Made by a program: the position numbers and the translations under genes. Below the pieces are notes generated by a model, which was not told the origin of the DNA, made no database searches, and saw nothing but the letters and a program-made list of their open reading frames with translations. Below are positions 8,429 to 16,631 of a stretch of 64,000 nucleotides of DNA, piece after piece. The stretch lies in assembly GCA_023394965.1 (NCBI GenBank), contig JAEWZX010000024.1, positions 22,046-86,045 of the forward strand, read 5' to 3'. The DNA is from Pseudomonadota bacterium. GTDB lineage: Bacteria > Pseudomonadota > Alphaproteobacteria > Sphingomonadales > Sphingomonadaceae. The number at the start of each line of letters is the position of its first letter. Positions within the stretch are counted from its first letter, which is position 1.

Positions 8429-8505
8429 TGAAAGCTGACTTTCCGCACATCACACACGCACGATAAAAGCGGCCCGACTGCAAACGACCCCGTTGCGGTC
8501 GTTTG
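8429..8505. repeat. Dispersed repeat with CAAACGACC/GGTCGTTTG hairpin (copy 2)
   Basis: It starts GAAAGCTGACTTTCCGC and ends in a perfect 9-bp stem (8481-8489 with 8497-8505). It resembles 7801-7841, with extra sequence between the two conserved blocks. It lies just upstream of the YnfA gene, and its hairpin may influence that transcript. Confidence 0.5.
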
Positions 8506-8527
8506 TCTCGACTGCGACACTGCTGAA

Positions 8528-8851
8528 ATGACACTCTTGGTTTACCTTGGAGCAGCTCTTGCCGAAATCCCCGGATGCTTCGCGTTTTGGGCTTGGCTGC
8601 GAATGGACAGGTCCCCGATCTGGGTCGCGCCAGGAATGGCCTTTTTGGCGCTGTTTGCATATCTGCTGACCTTGGTGGATGCGGAGCACGCTGGTCGCAC
8701 CTATGCCGCCTATGGAGGTGTTTATATACTGTCTGCGCTTGGGTGGCTGTGGATTGCGGAAGGTGTCAAGCCCGACCGCTGGGATGCCTTAGGTGTCGCC
8801 ATCTGCCTGCTCGGAGCGAGCATAATCTTGTGGGGACCAAGGACAGCCTGA
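8528..8851 (+). CDS. ynfA: YnfA family (UPF0060) membrane protein
   Basis: This 107-residue protein has four predicted transmembrane helices. It carries the conserved family features AEIPGCFAFWAWLR near residue 12, RTYAAYGGVYI in the middle, and GVKPDRWDALGVAICLLGA before the last helix. YnfA proteins have the size and topology of small multidrug-resistance transporters and some export biocides, but the physiological substrate is unsettled. No partner gene is adjacent. Confidence 0.9.
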   Translation: MTLLVYLGAALAEIPGCFAFWAWLRMDRSPIWVAPGMAFLALFAYLLTLVDAEHAGRTYAAYGGVYILSALGWLWIAEGVKPDRWDALGVAICLLGASIILWGPRTA

Positions 8852-9296
8852 CGTCCGCTTTCCACCCCTATTGTGTTGAAAAACTCCGCCACCCGTTTTG
8901 GTCGGTAACATTAGAACTTTGGCGCGCCTCTTAGTGTAACAATGATTCAAGCGACAAGCTCAATCTGAATTTTTGTTGCCCGGAATTAACCTCCGGCGCG
9001 GTGGGTCCGACTTTTTCAACACAATACACCCCATAATCGGACATTCGCGAAAAGGGGCGCAAGCGTCAGAGCGGATCGCAGCATATCGATTACCTGGCAG
9101 CGGGCGCCAGGCTCACGATAGGTTCCCACCTGGACTATCTCCGTCGGCAGTTTGAGAGCCATGATCCGGGCGGGGATCTTCATGTCGACATGCTCGATGA
9201 GCAGGTGATACGGGCTGAGCAGAACCGGTTGTCATACTACAGCAACATCCCCGGCGGGATCGCACGACATAAGTCCCTGTTCGACGCGGCCGAACG
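8852..9296. other. Degenerate region with a possible gene remnant
   Basis: No intact gene is seen. It starts with a GACGTCCGCTTTCC motif (8851-8866), the inverted form of the repeat at 7863-7876. From 9037 to about 9296 the plus strand holds an open, protein-like but startless frame with QHIDYLAAGARL, LDYLRRQFESHDP and YYSNIPGGIARHKSLFDA. It runs without a gap into the dnaE2 fragment in another frame. I do not recognise the family; it is probably the tail of a gene cut by the same deletion. Confidence 0.4.
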
Positions 9297-10557
9297 CTGC
9301 GAGCCTGGATCCGCGAAGTCGGCAAGGCGCTGGGGCTGCCGGAAGATTTGACCGCGTCGCTGTCTGGCCTCGTATGGGGATGGTCCGTCGATGGAGTTGG
9401 CGAGAAGCAGGCCAAGGAACTCAACCTCAACCTCGGCGATCGCCGACTGCGCCTGGCGCTCGATCTTGCCAGTCGGCTGATCGGCACGCCGCGCCATCTC
9501 TCGCAGCATCCCGGCGGGTTCGTGCTGACGCATGAGCGGCTCGACGATCTGGTGCCGATCGAGCCTGCCGCGATGGAGAACCGCCAGGTCATCGAATGGG
9601 ACAAGGACGATATCGATGCGCTGAAGTTCATGAAAGTCGACGTGCTCGGCCTTGGCATGCTCGGCTGCATGAACCGCGCCTTCACCCTGCTCGAACAGGA
9701 CAAGGGCGTGCGCATTACCATGGCAGATCTGCAGGACGACGATCCGGACGTCTACGCGATGATCCAGCAGGCCGACACGCTCGGCACCTTCCAGATCGAG
9801 AGCCGCGCGCAGATGTCGATGCTGCCACGCATGAAGCCGAAGCAGTTCTACGATTTGGTGATCGAAGTCGCCATCGTGCGCCCTGGCCCGATTCAGGGCG
9901 ACATGGTCCATCCCTATCTACGCCGGCGGGAGGGCAAGGAGCGGCCCGAGTATCCCAAACCCGAACTGCGCGCGGTGCTCGAGAAGACGCTCGGCGTGCC
10001 GTTGTTCCAGGAACAGGCGATGAAGGTCGCGATCGTCGGCGCGGGGTTCACTCCGGCCGAGGCTGATCAGCTGCGCCGCGCGATGTCGACCTTCAAGCTG
10101 ACCGGCGGCGTCGGCCACTTTTACGACAAGCTGGTGGGCGGCATGGTCGAGCGCGGCTATCCGCAGGACTTTGCCGAACGCACCTTCAAGCAGATCGAGG
10201 GGTTCGGCAGCTACGGCTTTCCCGAAAGCCATGCGGCCTCCTTCGCCAAGATCGCCTACGCCTCGTGCTGGATGAAGCACCACCATCCCGACGTGTTCTG
10301 TGCCGCACTGCTGAACGCGCAGCCGATGGGGTTTTATGCACCGGCACAGGTTGTTCAGGACGCTCAGCAGCACGGAGTGGAAGTCCGACCGGTTCCCGCA
10401 TCGACCGGGCCGCGGTGACGGCGCGACGCATGCTGGGTCACCCGATCGCGGCGATCCGGGATGGATGCCTAAGGCTGCTGCGCATTATCATCGACCGTTT
10501 GCCGATGGTGCTGATCCGGAAGATTTGGTGCGTATTCGCAGTCATGACTTTCACTGA
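9297..10557 (+). pseudogene. dnaE2: dnaE2 (error-prone DNA polymerase) remnant
   Basis: From 9297 to about 10390 the frame encodes roughly 365 residues from the middle of DnaE2 (IREVGKALGLPEDLTASL, HPGGFVLTHERLDDLVPIEP, ALKFMKVDVLGLGMLGCM, VRPGPIQGDMVHPYLRRR, FGSYGFPESHAASFAKIAY). The N-terminal PHP domain and the palm carrying the first two catalytic aspartates are missing. A stop follows the block ending GFYAPAQVVQDAQQHGVEVRPV. A second piece in a different frame (about 10455-10557) ends in LVRIRSHDFH, like the natural DnaE2 C-terminus. So the gene lost its 5' half and an internal segment, with a frameshift. It cannot encode a polymerase. The usual imuA/imuB partners are absent. Confidence 0.85.
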
Positions 10558-10628
10558 TGGTCACCGCCCGCCTATCGCGCCATCAGCGTGTCATTATTGA
10601 ACTCGCGACGCGTATCCTGCGTAGCGCT

Positions 10629-10838
10629 ATGGCAAAATCTTCGCACCAGAAAGTTGACACCATCGAGGTGCGTTTGGCTCTTCGATGCCTGTTGCCTCAT
10701 TGCCGCGAACGTTGGCCGCTGGAGATGTTTTGGGACGCGGCGGCCACAGACAACGAGATCGGCAGAGCCCAAGGATGCACCGCTGGGTTCAACGGCATCA
10801 TCAGACAGTTGCGGATGGCAGGACATGTCCGCGATTGA
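10629..10838 (+). CDS. Hypothetical small protein
   Basis: This 69-residue frame (ATG at 10629, MAKSSHQKVDTIEVR) has a protein-like composition with LPHCRERWPLEMFWDAAA and GFNGIIRQL. An upstream start at 10557 would add 24 less convincing residues. I do not recognise a family. It lies between the dnaE2 and merR pseudogenes, so it could be a survivor of the decayed region. A GACGTCC-containing repeat lies downstream at 10902-10915. Confidence 0.45.
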   Translation: MAKSSHQKVDTIEVRLALRCLLPHCRERWPLEMFWDAAATDNEIGRAQGCTAGFNGIIRQLRMAGHVRD

Positions 10839-10923
10839 ACGACTGTGATGTCAGCTTTGCGCCCTAATCTCGGCAGTTCCACTCCTCGTCTAAAACGCCC
10901 AAAAGCGGACGTCCAGTTGGTCT

Positions 10924-11322
10924 TCACGCTACAGGATGGCGACCCAGGCTCCCGATGGTGTGGCATTCGCCGCTCTTGTCCGCCTGGCAGGATCGTAACA
11001 TCTGTCCGAGCTCGTTGCGGAGCGCCGTGAGATCTACGATTTTGCGCTCGACCTCGGCCAGTTGGTGCTGAACCAGCTGCTCGACATCCTGACAGGGCTT
11101 GTCGTCGTGATCGGACAGGGCTAGCAATTCGCGAACCTGCGCCATCCTAAACCCGAGCTCGCGCGCACGACGCACGAAGGTGAGCGTCGCCAAATGTTCG
11201 TCGGAGTAGTCGCGATAATTGCTATCGGTCCAGTCAGCCGTTGGCAGGATGCCCTCGCGCTCGTATTAGCGGATCGTCTCCGCCTTCGTGCCGGTGGCCC
11301 TTGCCAGTTCGCCTATACGCAT
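10924..11322 (-). pseudogene. MerR-family metal-responsive regulator with an internal stop
   Basis: The frame starts at the ATG at 11320-11322 (MRIGELARATGTKAETIR) and should continue with a tyrosine pair in the winged helix, but it reads TAA at that point, then YEREGILPTADWTDSNY. The rest is intact: FVRRARELGFRMAQVRELL, a dimerisation helix beginning at the KPC cysteine, and a C-terminal loop with two cysteines seven residues apart (SCQADKSGEC). Three cysteines placed like this suggest a Hg/Zn/Cd/Pb-type sensor, but the metal cannot be fixed. It faces a CDF transporter remnant across a MerR-type operator. The single stop would end translation after about 18 residues, unless it is a sequencing error. 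Confidence 0.85.
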
Positions 11323-11325
11323 CGC

Positions 11326-11356
11326 TTGCCCTTGTAGTTGCTACAAGGTGCATACG
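11326..11356 (+). promoter_or_regulatory. MerR-type operator/promoter with 19-bp spacer
   Basis: A perfect dyad CTTGTAG-TTG-CTACAAG (11331-11347) sits between a -35-like TTGCCC (11326-11331) and a -10-like CATACG (11351-11356). The spacing is 19 bp, the over-long spacing typical of promoters twisted by MerR-family activators. It lies between the divergent merR pseudogene and the CDF remnant it would have driven. Confidence 0.75.
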
Positions 11357-11359
11357 TCC

Positions 11360-11525
11360 CTGCGACAGCGCTCGTGAAGGCCGCGACCATGCTCGTTTTC
11401 GGCCTGTGGGTGATCGGCTACGCTGACTACGGCCTCGTCGTCGGATCGAACCCAGCGCCCCAGACCATGGGCGTGATCGGCACGCTGGCGCTGGTGGTCA
11501 ATGTGTTCGTCGCGCTGATGCTGTC
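11360..11525 (+). pseudogene. Cation diffusion facilitator (CDF) transporter remnant
   Basis: About 55 residues match the middle of CDF metal-efflux proteins of the kind found beside merR genes: ATALVKAATMLVFGLWVIGY and SNPAPQTMGVIGTLALVVNV, then FVALML. The N-terminal part is missing, so the promoter region runs straight into the middle of the protein. The C-terminal part is replaced by the neighbouring lipoprotein gene on the other strand. It cannot encode a functional transporter. Confidence 0.75.
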
Positions 11526-12002
11526 CTGCAGGTCAAGAATACCAGCAAGGCCGGGATCGTCTGGCGATGTCATCGATACTCTTATGACGCCGATATCGAC
11601 GGTGTCATTACGAAGATTGAGCAGGAAAGGTTCGCTGGTGCGGAACAGGATTGTGCCATCGGGCTCGCGGATGAAGGCTCGCAGGCCGTAGAGCGGACCG
11701 TCGCTCAAATTCAACTTCGACACGTCGATCGAAAACGGGATCGGCGGCGAGACCTGTCCGATCGTGTTCATCGTGCGCGAGAGGATGAGCTCCTGGTTTC
11801 GACCGAGGGTGATGTCGGAGACGACGATTTCCACCTGCGCTTCGGGGGGCAGCGCGATGCGTTCGCGATAGGACAGTGTGCCGGTAATTCTTTCTACCAT
11901 GACGACCTCACTGCTTTCTGCAGCGGGCTGAATGGTGGCACAGGCACTCAGGCTCATGGCGAGGGCAGCCGACGCTAACAGCAAGTTACATTTCACCGTC
12001 AT
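11427..12002 (-). CDS. YbaY-type lipoprotein, C-terminus altered by a deletion junction
   Basis: From the ATG at 12000-12002 the protein begins with a lipoprotein signal (LLLASAALAMSLSAC, acylated Cys21 or close to it). A YbaY-like beta domain follows (ERITGTLSYRERIALPPEAQVEIVVSD, then GPLYGLRAFIREPDG). The natural end is probably near DTVDIGVIRV. About 40-50 further residues before the stop at 11427 are antisense to the CDF remnant, so the original stop was probably lost at the junction near 11525-11570. It overlaps the end of the MscS gene by 17 bp and is the last gene of the EamA-META-MscS-YbaY set. It probably acts in the outer membrane or periplasm; the role is unknown. Confidence 0.7.
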   Translation of the reverse strand: MTVKCNLLLASAALAMSLSACATIQPAAESSEVVMVERITGTLSYRERIALPPEAQVEIVVSDITLGRNQELILSRTMNTIGQVSPPIPFSIDVSKLNLSDGPLYGLRAFIREPDGTILFRTSEPFLLNLRNDTVDIGVIRVSMTSPDDPGLAGILDLQDSISATNTLTTSASVPITPMVWGAGFDPTTRP

Positions 12003-13722
12003 TCTTCTTGTTATCCTCCTGGTTTGGATGGGCTGTTGGGATCGGTGCCGAGCGGCCGTTGGCCGAGCCGTAAGCGTCGATGTGAAGCGTGCGAGTGGGG
12101 AAGGCGATTTCCACATCGAGTTCTTTCAGTTTCCGCATCAGCGCGAGGAGCAGATCCTCCTGCATCTCGAGTGACTCCGCGAACGATGCAGTCCGGAAAT
12201 AAGCGAATATCTCGATGTTGAGTGCGCTTTCGCCGAAACCAATGAAGCGTGCGCGAGCATCTTCTTCGAGGACATGATCGTTTTCCGCCAAGATTGTCCG
12301 GAACGCAGCCAGAACCTCGCTCATCTTCTCGGCATCCGTGTCGTAGCTGACCCCGACCACGTGCTTGAAGAGGAACTGGTCGCGAGCAGAAAAATTCTCG
12401 ATCTTCTCGCCGGCAAGAAATCCGTTGGGGATCGTTACCAGCGTCCGGTTGATCGTGCGCACACGGGTCGAGCGCATGCCGACATCCTCGACCGTGCCGA
12501 ACGTATCACCGATCTGGGCAGCGTCGCCTACTTGCACCGGATGATCTCCAATGATCGTGACAGATCCGACCAGATTCTCGATCGTTTTCTGCGCGCCGAG
12601 CGCCAAGGCGAGCCCGCCGATGCCGAGAGCAGCGATACCGGTGGTTACGTCGACACCGAACGTATCGAGCACACCGATGAAGATCATGACCAGCAATGTG
12701 AGCTTGGCGATCCGCCGCAACAGCGTGATGACCGATGCGGCCTGGCGCCGCTCCGCTCTGTTCATTCTTTCGCTCGCCATCCGCGCGACAGCATCGATCA
12801 ACCTTAACAGAAACCAGCCAAGGGATAACCACGCCGCGATACCTGCGCCGCGCAGCAGTTGCTGGCGAGCAATGATCGAGGCCTCCATGGTGCCTGCAAC
12901 ATGGAAGAAGGCGATTGTCGCCACGTAGAGCGCTAGCGGTGGGAGAGCGGCGTGGATGAGACGAAAGACGGTGCTGCTGCTGTGTTCGGGAATGAGTCGC
13001 CGCAGGACCGAGATAATTGCAGACGCGAGCAGGCGTAGCGCCGCGAAAAGCGCGACCGCCACTCCGATCAGCAAAAGCCAGTCCAGGACTGGCGCGCCGG
13101 CGACTTCGATCGCCTTTTCCTCGCTCTGTTCCGCGACTTCAGGTGAAGGCGACCAGTCTTCGAGGGCCGATACTGTTTCCGGCGAAAGCCGCCATTGCAG
13201 CAATTTTCCTTCCCCAGCGGCAACGCGCTGCAGGATAATAGGCTGCTCGGAACCTTCGAGCTGGAACGTGCCGACTTGCTCCAGGAGGGGATCGAGTCCG
13301 TCCTCTAAGTCGCCGTCGGGAGTGTTGGAAAGCACGGCAAAGGGTCGAAGCATTCCCCCGCTGTCGAGCGCGAGTTTCAATTTTCGAGCGAGATCTGCAC
13401 CTTGAGCCAGTCCTTCCGACGCGTCGGTCGCTTGCGAGCCTTCATCGTCTAGGGGCAGCGTGGCCGGATCGGGAGTGCCGGCGAAATAGCGCGCGGCCCG
13501 CTCGTAGTCCTCGGCGGCAAGGGCGTTCAGCAGCGCTGTCACGCTAGAGCGCGGCGTTTGCCTTTCGAATGTATCTACCGGAGCTTCGGTTTGCGCTGTT
13601 TCGGAAGGCTCAGGCCTCGGAAGCTGGGCTTGCGCAACTGTCGCCCCCGCAAGAAGAGCCACGACCGCAACTGCGTGAACAAGGAAACGCCGAAAGATCG
13701 AACAAATTGGGTTGGATTTCAT
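11986..13722 (-). CDS. MscS-family mechanosensitive channel with periplasmic N-terminal domain
   Basis: This 578-residue protein starts with a cleavable signal (ALLAGATVAQAQ, about residues 20-33). A periplasmic region of about 170 residues follows, containing SSVTALLNALAAEDYERAARYF. Several transmembrane helices (about 215-345) come next. The MscS pore/beta core is recognisable by TGIAALGIGGLALALGAQ, NLVGSVTIIGDHPVQVGD and NRTLVTIPNGF. Its start overlaps the META gene stop by 4 bp, and its end overlaps the lipoprotein start by 17 bp. It probably responds to envelope tension or osmotic shock. Confidence 0.92.
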   Translation of the reverse strand: MKSNPICSIFRRFLVHAVAVVALLAGATVAQAQLPRPEPSETAQTEAPVDTFERQTPRSSVTALLNALAAEDYERAARYFAGTPDPATLPLDDEGSQATDASEGLAQGADLARKLKLALDSGGMLRPFAVLSNTPDGDLEDGLDPLLEQVGTFQLEGSEQPIILQRVAAGEGKLLQWRLSPETVSALEDWSPSPEVAEQSEEKAIEVAGAPVLDWLLLIGVAVALFAALRLLASAIISVLRRLIPEHSSSTVFRLIHAALPPLALYVATIAFFHVAGTMEASIIARQQLLRGAGIAAWLSLGWFLLRLIDAVARMASERMNRAERRQAASVITLLRRIAKLTLLVMIFIGVLDTFGVDVTTGIAALGIGGLALALGAQKTIENLVGSVTIIGDHPVQVGDAAQIGDTFGTVEDVGMRSTRVRTINRTLVTIPNGFLAGEKIENFSARDQFLFKHVVGVSYDTDAEKMSEVLAAFRTILAENDHVLEEDARARFIGFGESALNIEIFAYFRTASFAESLEMQEDLLLALMRKLKELDVEIAFPTRTLHIDAYGSANGRSAPIPTAHPNQEDNKKNDGEM

Positions 13723-14138
13723 GGTCGCCTCTTGTGGGACTGCGCAAAAACCAACGGCTGGTTGCCATCCTGCAACACGAGGGCGCCGGTCGGATCGAAG
13801 CGGTAGCTATTGATCGACTCAATGGCTCCTAGGAAGACCCGTTCCTGATACATCAGCGCTTCAGGACAGACTTTACGCGTCGTCGTTGCGACGTTGATCG
13901 TCTTGGCCGAGCCATCGACGCGGTATCGGCCGAGAAGGAGATTGCATCCTGTCGAGCCAGAAAGCTGCCCGTCATGTTCCAGGACCAGTTCGATACGCGA
14001 ATAATCGATGATCCCGCGCCCGGCGATGTCTTCCACGATCCAGGCTCCGGCGAGCGGCTCCATTGACTTCGGGACGCCCGTGCACCCCGAGATACAAAAC
14101 ATCGCTGTGATGCCGACCATTCTCACAGGTGAGATCAT
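13719..14138 (-). CDS. META-domain lipoprotein
   Basis: This 139-residue protein begins MISPVRMVGITAMFCISGC, a lipoprotein signal with the acylated cysteine near residue 19. The rest is a META/HslJ-like beta domain: AGAWIVEDIAGRGIID, LSGSTGCNLLLGRYRVDG, then PEALMYQERVFLGAIES and YRFDPTGALVL. META proteins such as HslJ relate to novobiocin resistance and envelope stress, but the activity is unknown. It overlaps EamA upstream and MscS downstream by 4 bp each, so it is translationally coupled to both. Confidence 0.85.
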   Translation of the reverse strand: MISPVRMVGITAMFCISGCTGVPKSMEPLAGAWIVEDIAGRGIIDYSRIELVLEHDGQLSGSTGCNLLLGRYRVDGSAKTINVATTTRKVCPEALMYQERVFLGAIESINSYRFDPTGALVLQDGNQPLVFAQSHKRRP

Positions 14139-15079
14139 GGCGACGTTTCCGTCATAGGCCGATCGGTCAATCGAACAGGCGTCCTGACCAGTCTGCGCAT
14201 AAGAAGTCTGTCCACCAGCCGCGGCAGTGAAGCGATGATTACGCCGGCTAGGATCACGAGCGCACCGACCACGTCGGACAGGCCGAAAATTTCGCCCGCT
14301 GCATACCCGAACAACCCACCAAAGACTGGTTCGAGCGCGTAGATGATTGCGGCGCGCGAGGAATCGACCCGGGCCTGGGCCCAGCTCATCGCAAACTGAA
14401 TGTAGGCGGTAGCAATACCATAGCCCACAACAACCCAGAGCAATGTAGGTGATGCAACCGGCATGGATTCCCCTGTGGCGAGCGCGAAGGCAGCGCACAG
14501 AAGCGTGGTGGTGGTCATCATCACGAACGCGATCCGTAGGGGATTAGCTCGGCGGACGAAGTATCCAAGGATGACGACCTCTACCGCGATCGCGACGGCA
14601 CCAACGATGGAAAGTGTATCGCCGTAGCTAAGGGTGATGTCGGCTGGCGACAGACCCGACATGATAGCTACGCCGAGGCAGGCCAGGACCACTCCGATCC
14701 AGATCCCGGCAGCTGCGCGTTGGCGAAAAAACAGCAGCTGAAGCACAGGAACAAGCGGCACGTAGAGTGCGGAAAGAAACGCCACGCGTCCGGTGTCAGT
14801 GGTTTGCAGCGCATAGGCCTGTGCGCCATAAGCGATGCACGCAGTAGCGGCGACGACGATACCGGCAACCATCTCGGTTGCACTAATTCCGCGCGTCGCA
14901 CGCGGCAGGACAAGCGCGAAGACCATGGTTGCCATCAGATAACGTAGGGCGACGAAACCGAGCGGCCCTGTAAATTCCATGCCGATCTTGGTCGCGAGAA
15001 AGCTCGCGCCCCAAAGCACCGATGCAGCAAGCAAAGCGAGCTCGGGAACAATACGACGGGAGATGTGCAGTCTCTGCAT
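14135..15079 (-). CDS. EamA/DMT-family transporter
   Basis: This 314-residue membrane protein has ten predicted helices in two EamA repeats. The first repeat contains SVLWGASFLATKIGMEF and the second RAAIIYALEPVFGGLFGYAAGE. The start ATG (15077-15079, MQRLHISRRIVPE) is preceded by AGGAAG. It is the first gene of the leftward EamA-META-MscS-lipoprotein set. An Lrp/AsnC regulator is divergent 143 bp away, a common arrangement for amino-acid exporters. The substrate cannot be read from the sequence. Confidence 0.9.
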   Translation of the reverse strand: MQRLHISRRIVPELALLAASVLWGASFLATKIGMEFTGPLGFVALRYLMATMVFALVLPRATRGISATEMVAGIVVAATACIAYGAQAYALQTTDTGRVAFLSALYVPLVPVLQLLFFRQRAAAGIWIGVVLACLGVAIMSGLSPADITLSYGDTLSIVGAVAIAVEVVILGYFVRRANPLRIAFVMMTTTTLLCAAFALATGESMPVASPTLLWVVVGYGIATAYIQFAMSWAQARVDSSRAAIIYALEPVFGGLFGYAAGEIFGLSDVVGALVILAGVIIASLPRLVDRLLMRRLVRTPVRLTDRPMTETSP

Positions 15080-15222
15080 GCCGACTTCCTGTCTCGCTAT
15101 AGCCAATAGAATGAGCGCCGCAGATCTTGCGGCGCTTCGACTGCAAATATAGAGGATGGAAAGCTGTATTTCCCTTCGAAGTTTTCGCCCCGCGCAATAG
15201 AATCTGCGGAAAGGAGACGATC

Positions 15223-15702
15223 GTGCCGCAGAAACCCTCGCTTGACCGAATCGACCGCAAGATCCTCGACATCCTTCAGCGCGATGGCCGGATTTCCAAT
15301 CAGCGTCTTTCCGAGGCGGTGGCTCTTTCACCGAGTGCTTGTCTCGCGCGCCTGCGCAGGCTGGAGAAAGAAGAGGTCATCACGGGCTACAAGGCCCAGG
15401 TCGATGCAGCCAAGCTGGGCCCTAATCTTACGGTATTCGCCGAAATTGTCGCTTCGGCACATGATCCTGCAAGCACGCGAAGGATCGAACAGGCACTCGC
15501 CGACATCCCCGAAGCCATCGAGGCTTATCAGGTGAGCGGGAGCTATGATTTTCTGGTTCGTTTCCTCGTTCCGGACATGGAGTTTTGGACCAATGTGGCT
15601 GACGAGTTGGCCGATGGGGAACTCAAGATCGAAACCGTTCGAACCGTGGCCGTCATGCGCCGGATAAAGGGATGGGTTGGGGTTCCTCTAGGACCGACCT
15701 AA
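15223..15702 (+). CDS. Lrp/AsnC-family transcriptional regulator
   Basis: This 159-residue protein has an N-terminal HTH (LDRIDRKILDILQRDGRISN, then LSPSACLARLRRLEKEEVI) and a C-terminal RAM/AsnC ligand domain (VSGSYDFLVRFLVPD and IETVRTVAVMRRIKG). The GTG start at 15223 is preceded by AAAGGAG; longer frames add non-family residues. It probably binds the shared region and controls the divergent EamA exporter in response to an amino acid. Confidence 0.92.
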   Translation: MPQKPSLDRIDRKILDILQRDGRISNQRLSEAVALSPSACLARLRRLEKEEVITGYKAQVDAAKLGPNLTVFAEIVASAHDPASTRRIEQALADIPEAIEAYQVSGSYDFLVRFLVPDMEFWTNVADELADGELKIETVRTVAVMRRIKGWVGVPLGPT

Positions 15703-15892
15703 TTCTCGCGTCGCTGATACGCGCGGCTTGCTGGATGGATACGGCACTAAATTTGGCACGTTCGGTATCGCCCGGGGTCCTCGGAGGTGCGCCAGACCGA
15801 GGATCTTTGAATGATAATCCAGCGCGCATGGACGCGGACTGGAACCTCTCCGCTAATTTTGATTAAGTGACCAAAATACAGCGGAGTTTGGG

Positions 15893-16375
15893 ATGTTTGA
15901 ACAGTTTCTGGGGCCTGACCATTTCGACATCATGCCTCACCTTGTCGCGATTGGCATGGCCTATCTTCTGGCATTCCCGATCGGCTGGAACAGGGAAAAA
16001 TCGGAAAGGAGTGCGGGGCTTCGGACCTTCCCGCTCGTCGCTGTTGCCAGTTGCGGGTTTATCCAGGCTGCCGAGTCCATGACCGCAGATACTCCAGAGG
16101 CGATGGCCCGCATTGTCGAAGGTCTGATAACCGGCATGGGCTTTATCGGAGGCGGAGCCATTTTACGTCTCAAGGATTCGGTCAAGGGCACCGCCACCGC
16201 TGCCAGCCTCTGGATTACCGGGGCTATCGGAGCGTCGGTTGGTCTTGGCAGCCTCGATGTGGCAATCATGCTTTCTGTCATAACCGTCACTACACTTTGG
16301 ATCATGGCGCCGCTTAAGCATCTCGGTCATCTTGAACATGAGGATAGAGCCGACGAAGATCGCGAGAAGCAGTAA
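15893..16375 (+). CDS. MgtC/SapB-family membrane protein
   Basis: This 160-residue protein has the short MgtC form with about five transmembrane helices. Family motifs are FPIGWNREKSERSAGLRTFPL, GLITGMGFIGGGAIL and the segment from VKGTATAASLW to ITGAIG. It lacks the cytoplasmic ACT-like C-terminal domain of full MgtC. MgtC proteins modulate F-type ATP synthase or help survival at low magnesium, but many SapB-type members are uncharacterised. Its neighbours give no direct clue. Confidence 0.9.
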   Translation: MFEQFLGPDHFDIMPHLVAIGMAYLLAFPIGWNREKSERSAGLRTFPLVAVASCGFIQAAESMTADTPEAMARIVEGLITGMGFIGGGAILRLKDSVKGTATAASLWITGAIGASVGLGSLDVAIMLSVITVTTLWIMAPLKHLGHLEHEDRADEDREKQ

Positions 16376-16414
16376 TATCAGCCAACGTTTTCTTGCGATG
16401 CGTCGGCTGATATT
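16374..16414 (+). terminator. Hairpin at the end of the MgtC gene
   Basis: AATATCAGCC at the stop codon pairs with GGCTGATATT (16405-16414), and ACG/CGT extends the stem past a mismatch. No clear T-run follows, so termination is likely but unproven. Confidence 0.45.
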
Positions 16415-16631
16415 ATCACATTATGATCGCGCTGATGACGCTGATTCCTATTCCGAAGAATGCGACGGCTGCCGGAACAATGAGCACTTGGCCATAAACT
16501 TCCTTGCACGCCAGCGGCCCGTAAGCAGTTTGCAGGACGGTGCTCCGGACGATCGAGTGTCCGTCGTCAGAACATTTGGCACAACTCGCGGCGTAGCTTA
16601 GCGGAGTATGGGCCTCGTCTGGGGTTGATGT

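Noticed and set aside
9348..10418. Functional short DnaE2 polymerase
   Set aside because: The N-terminal PHP domain and the first two catalytic aspartates are missing, and a second piece of the gene lies downstream in another frame.
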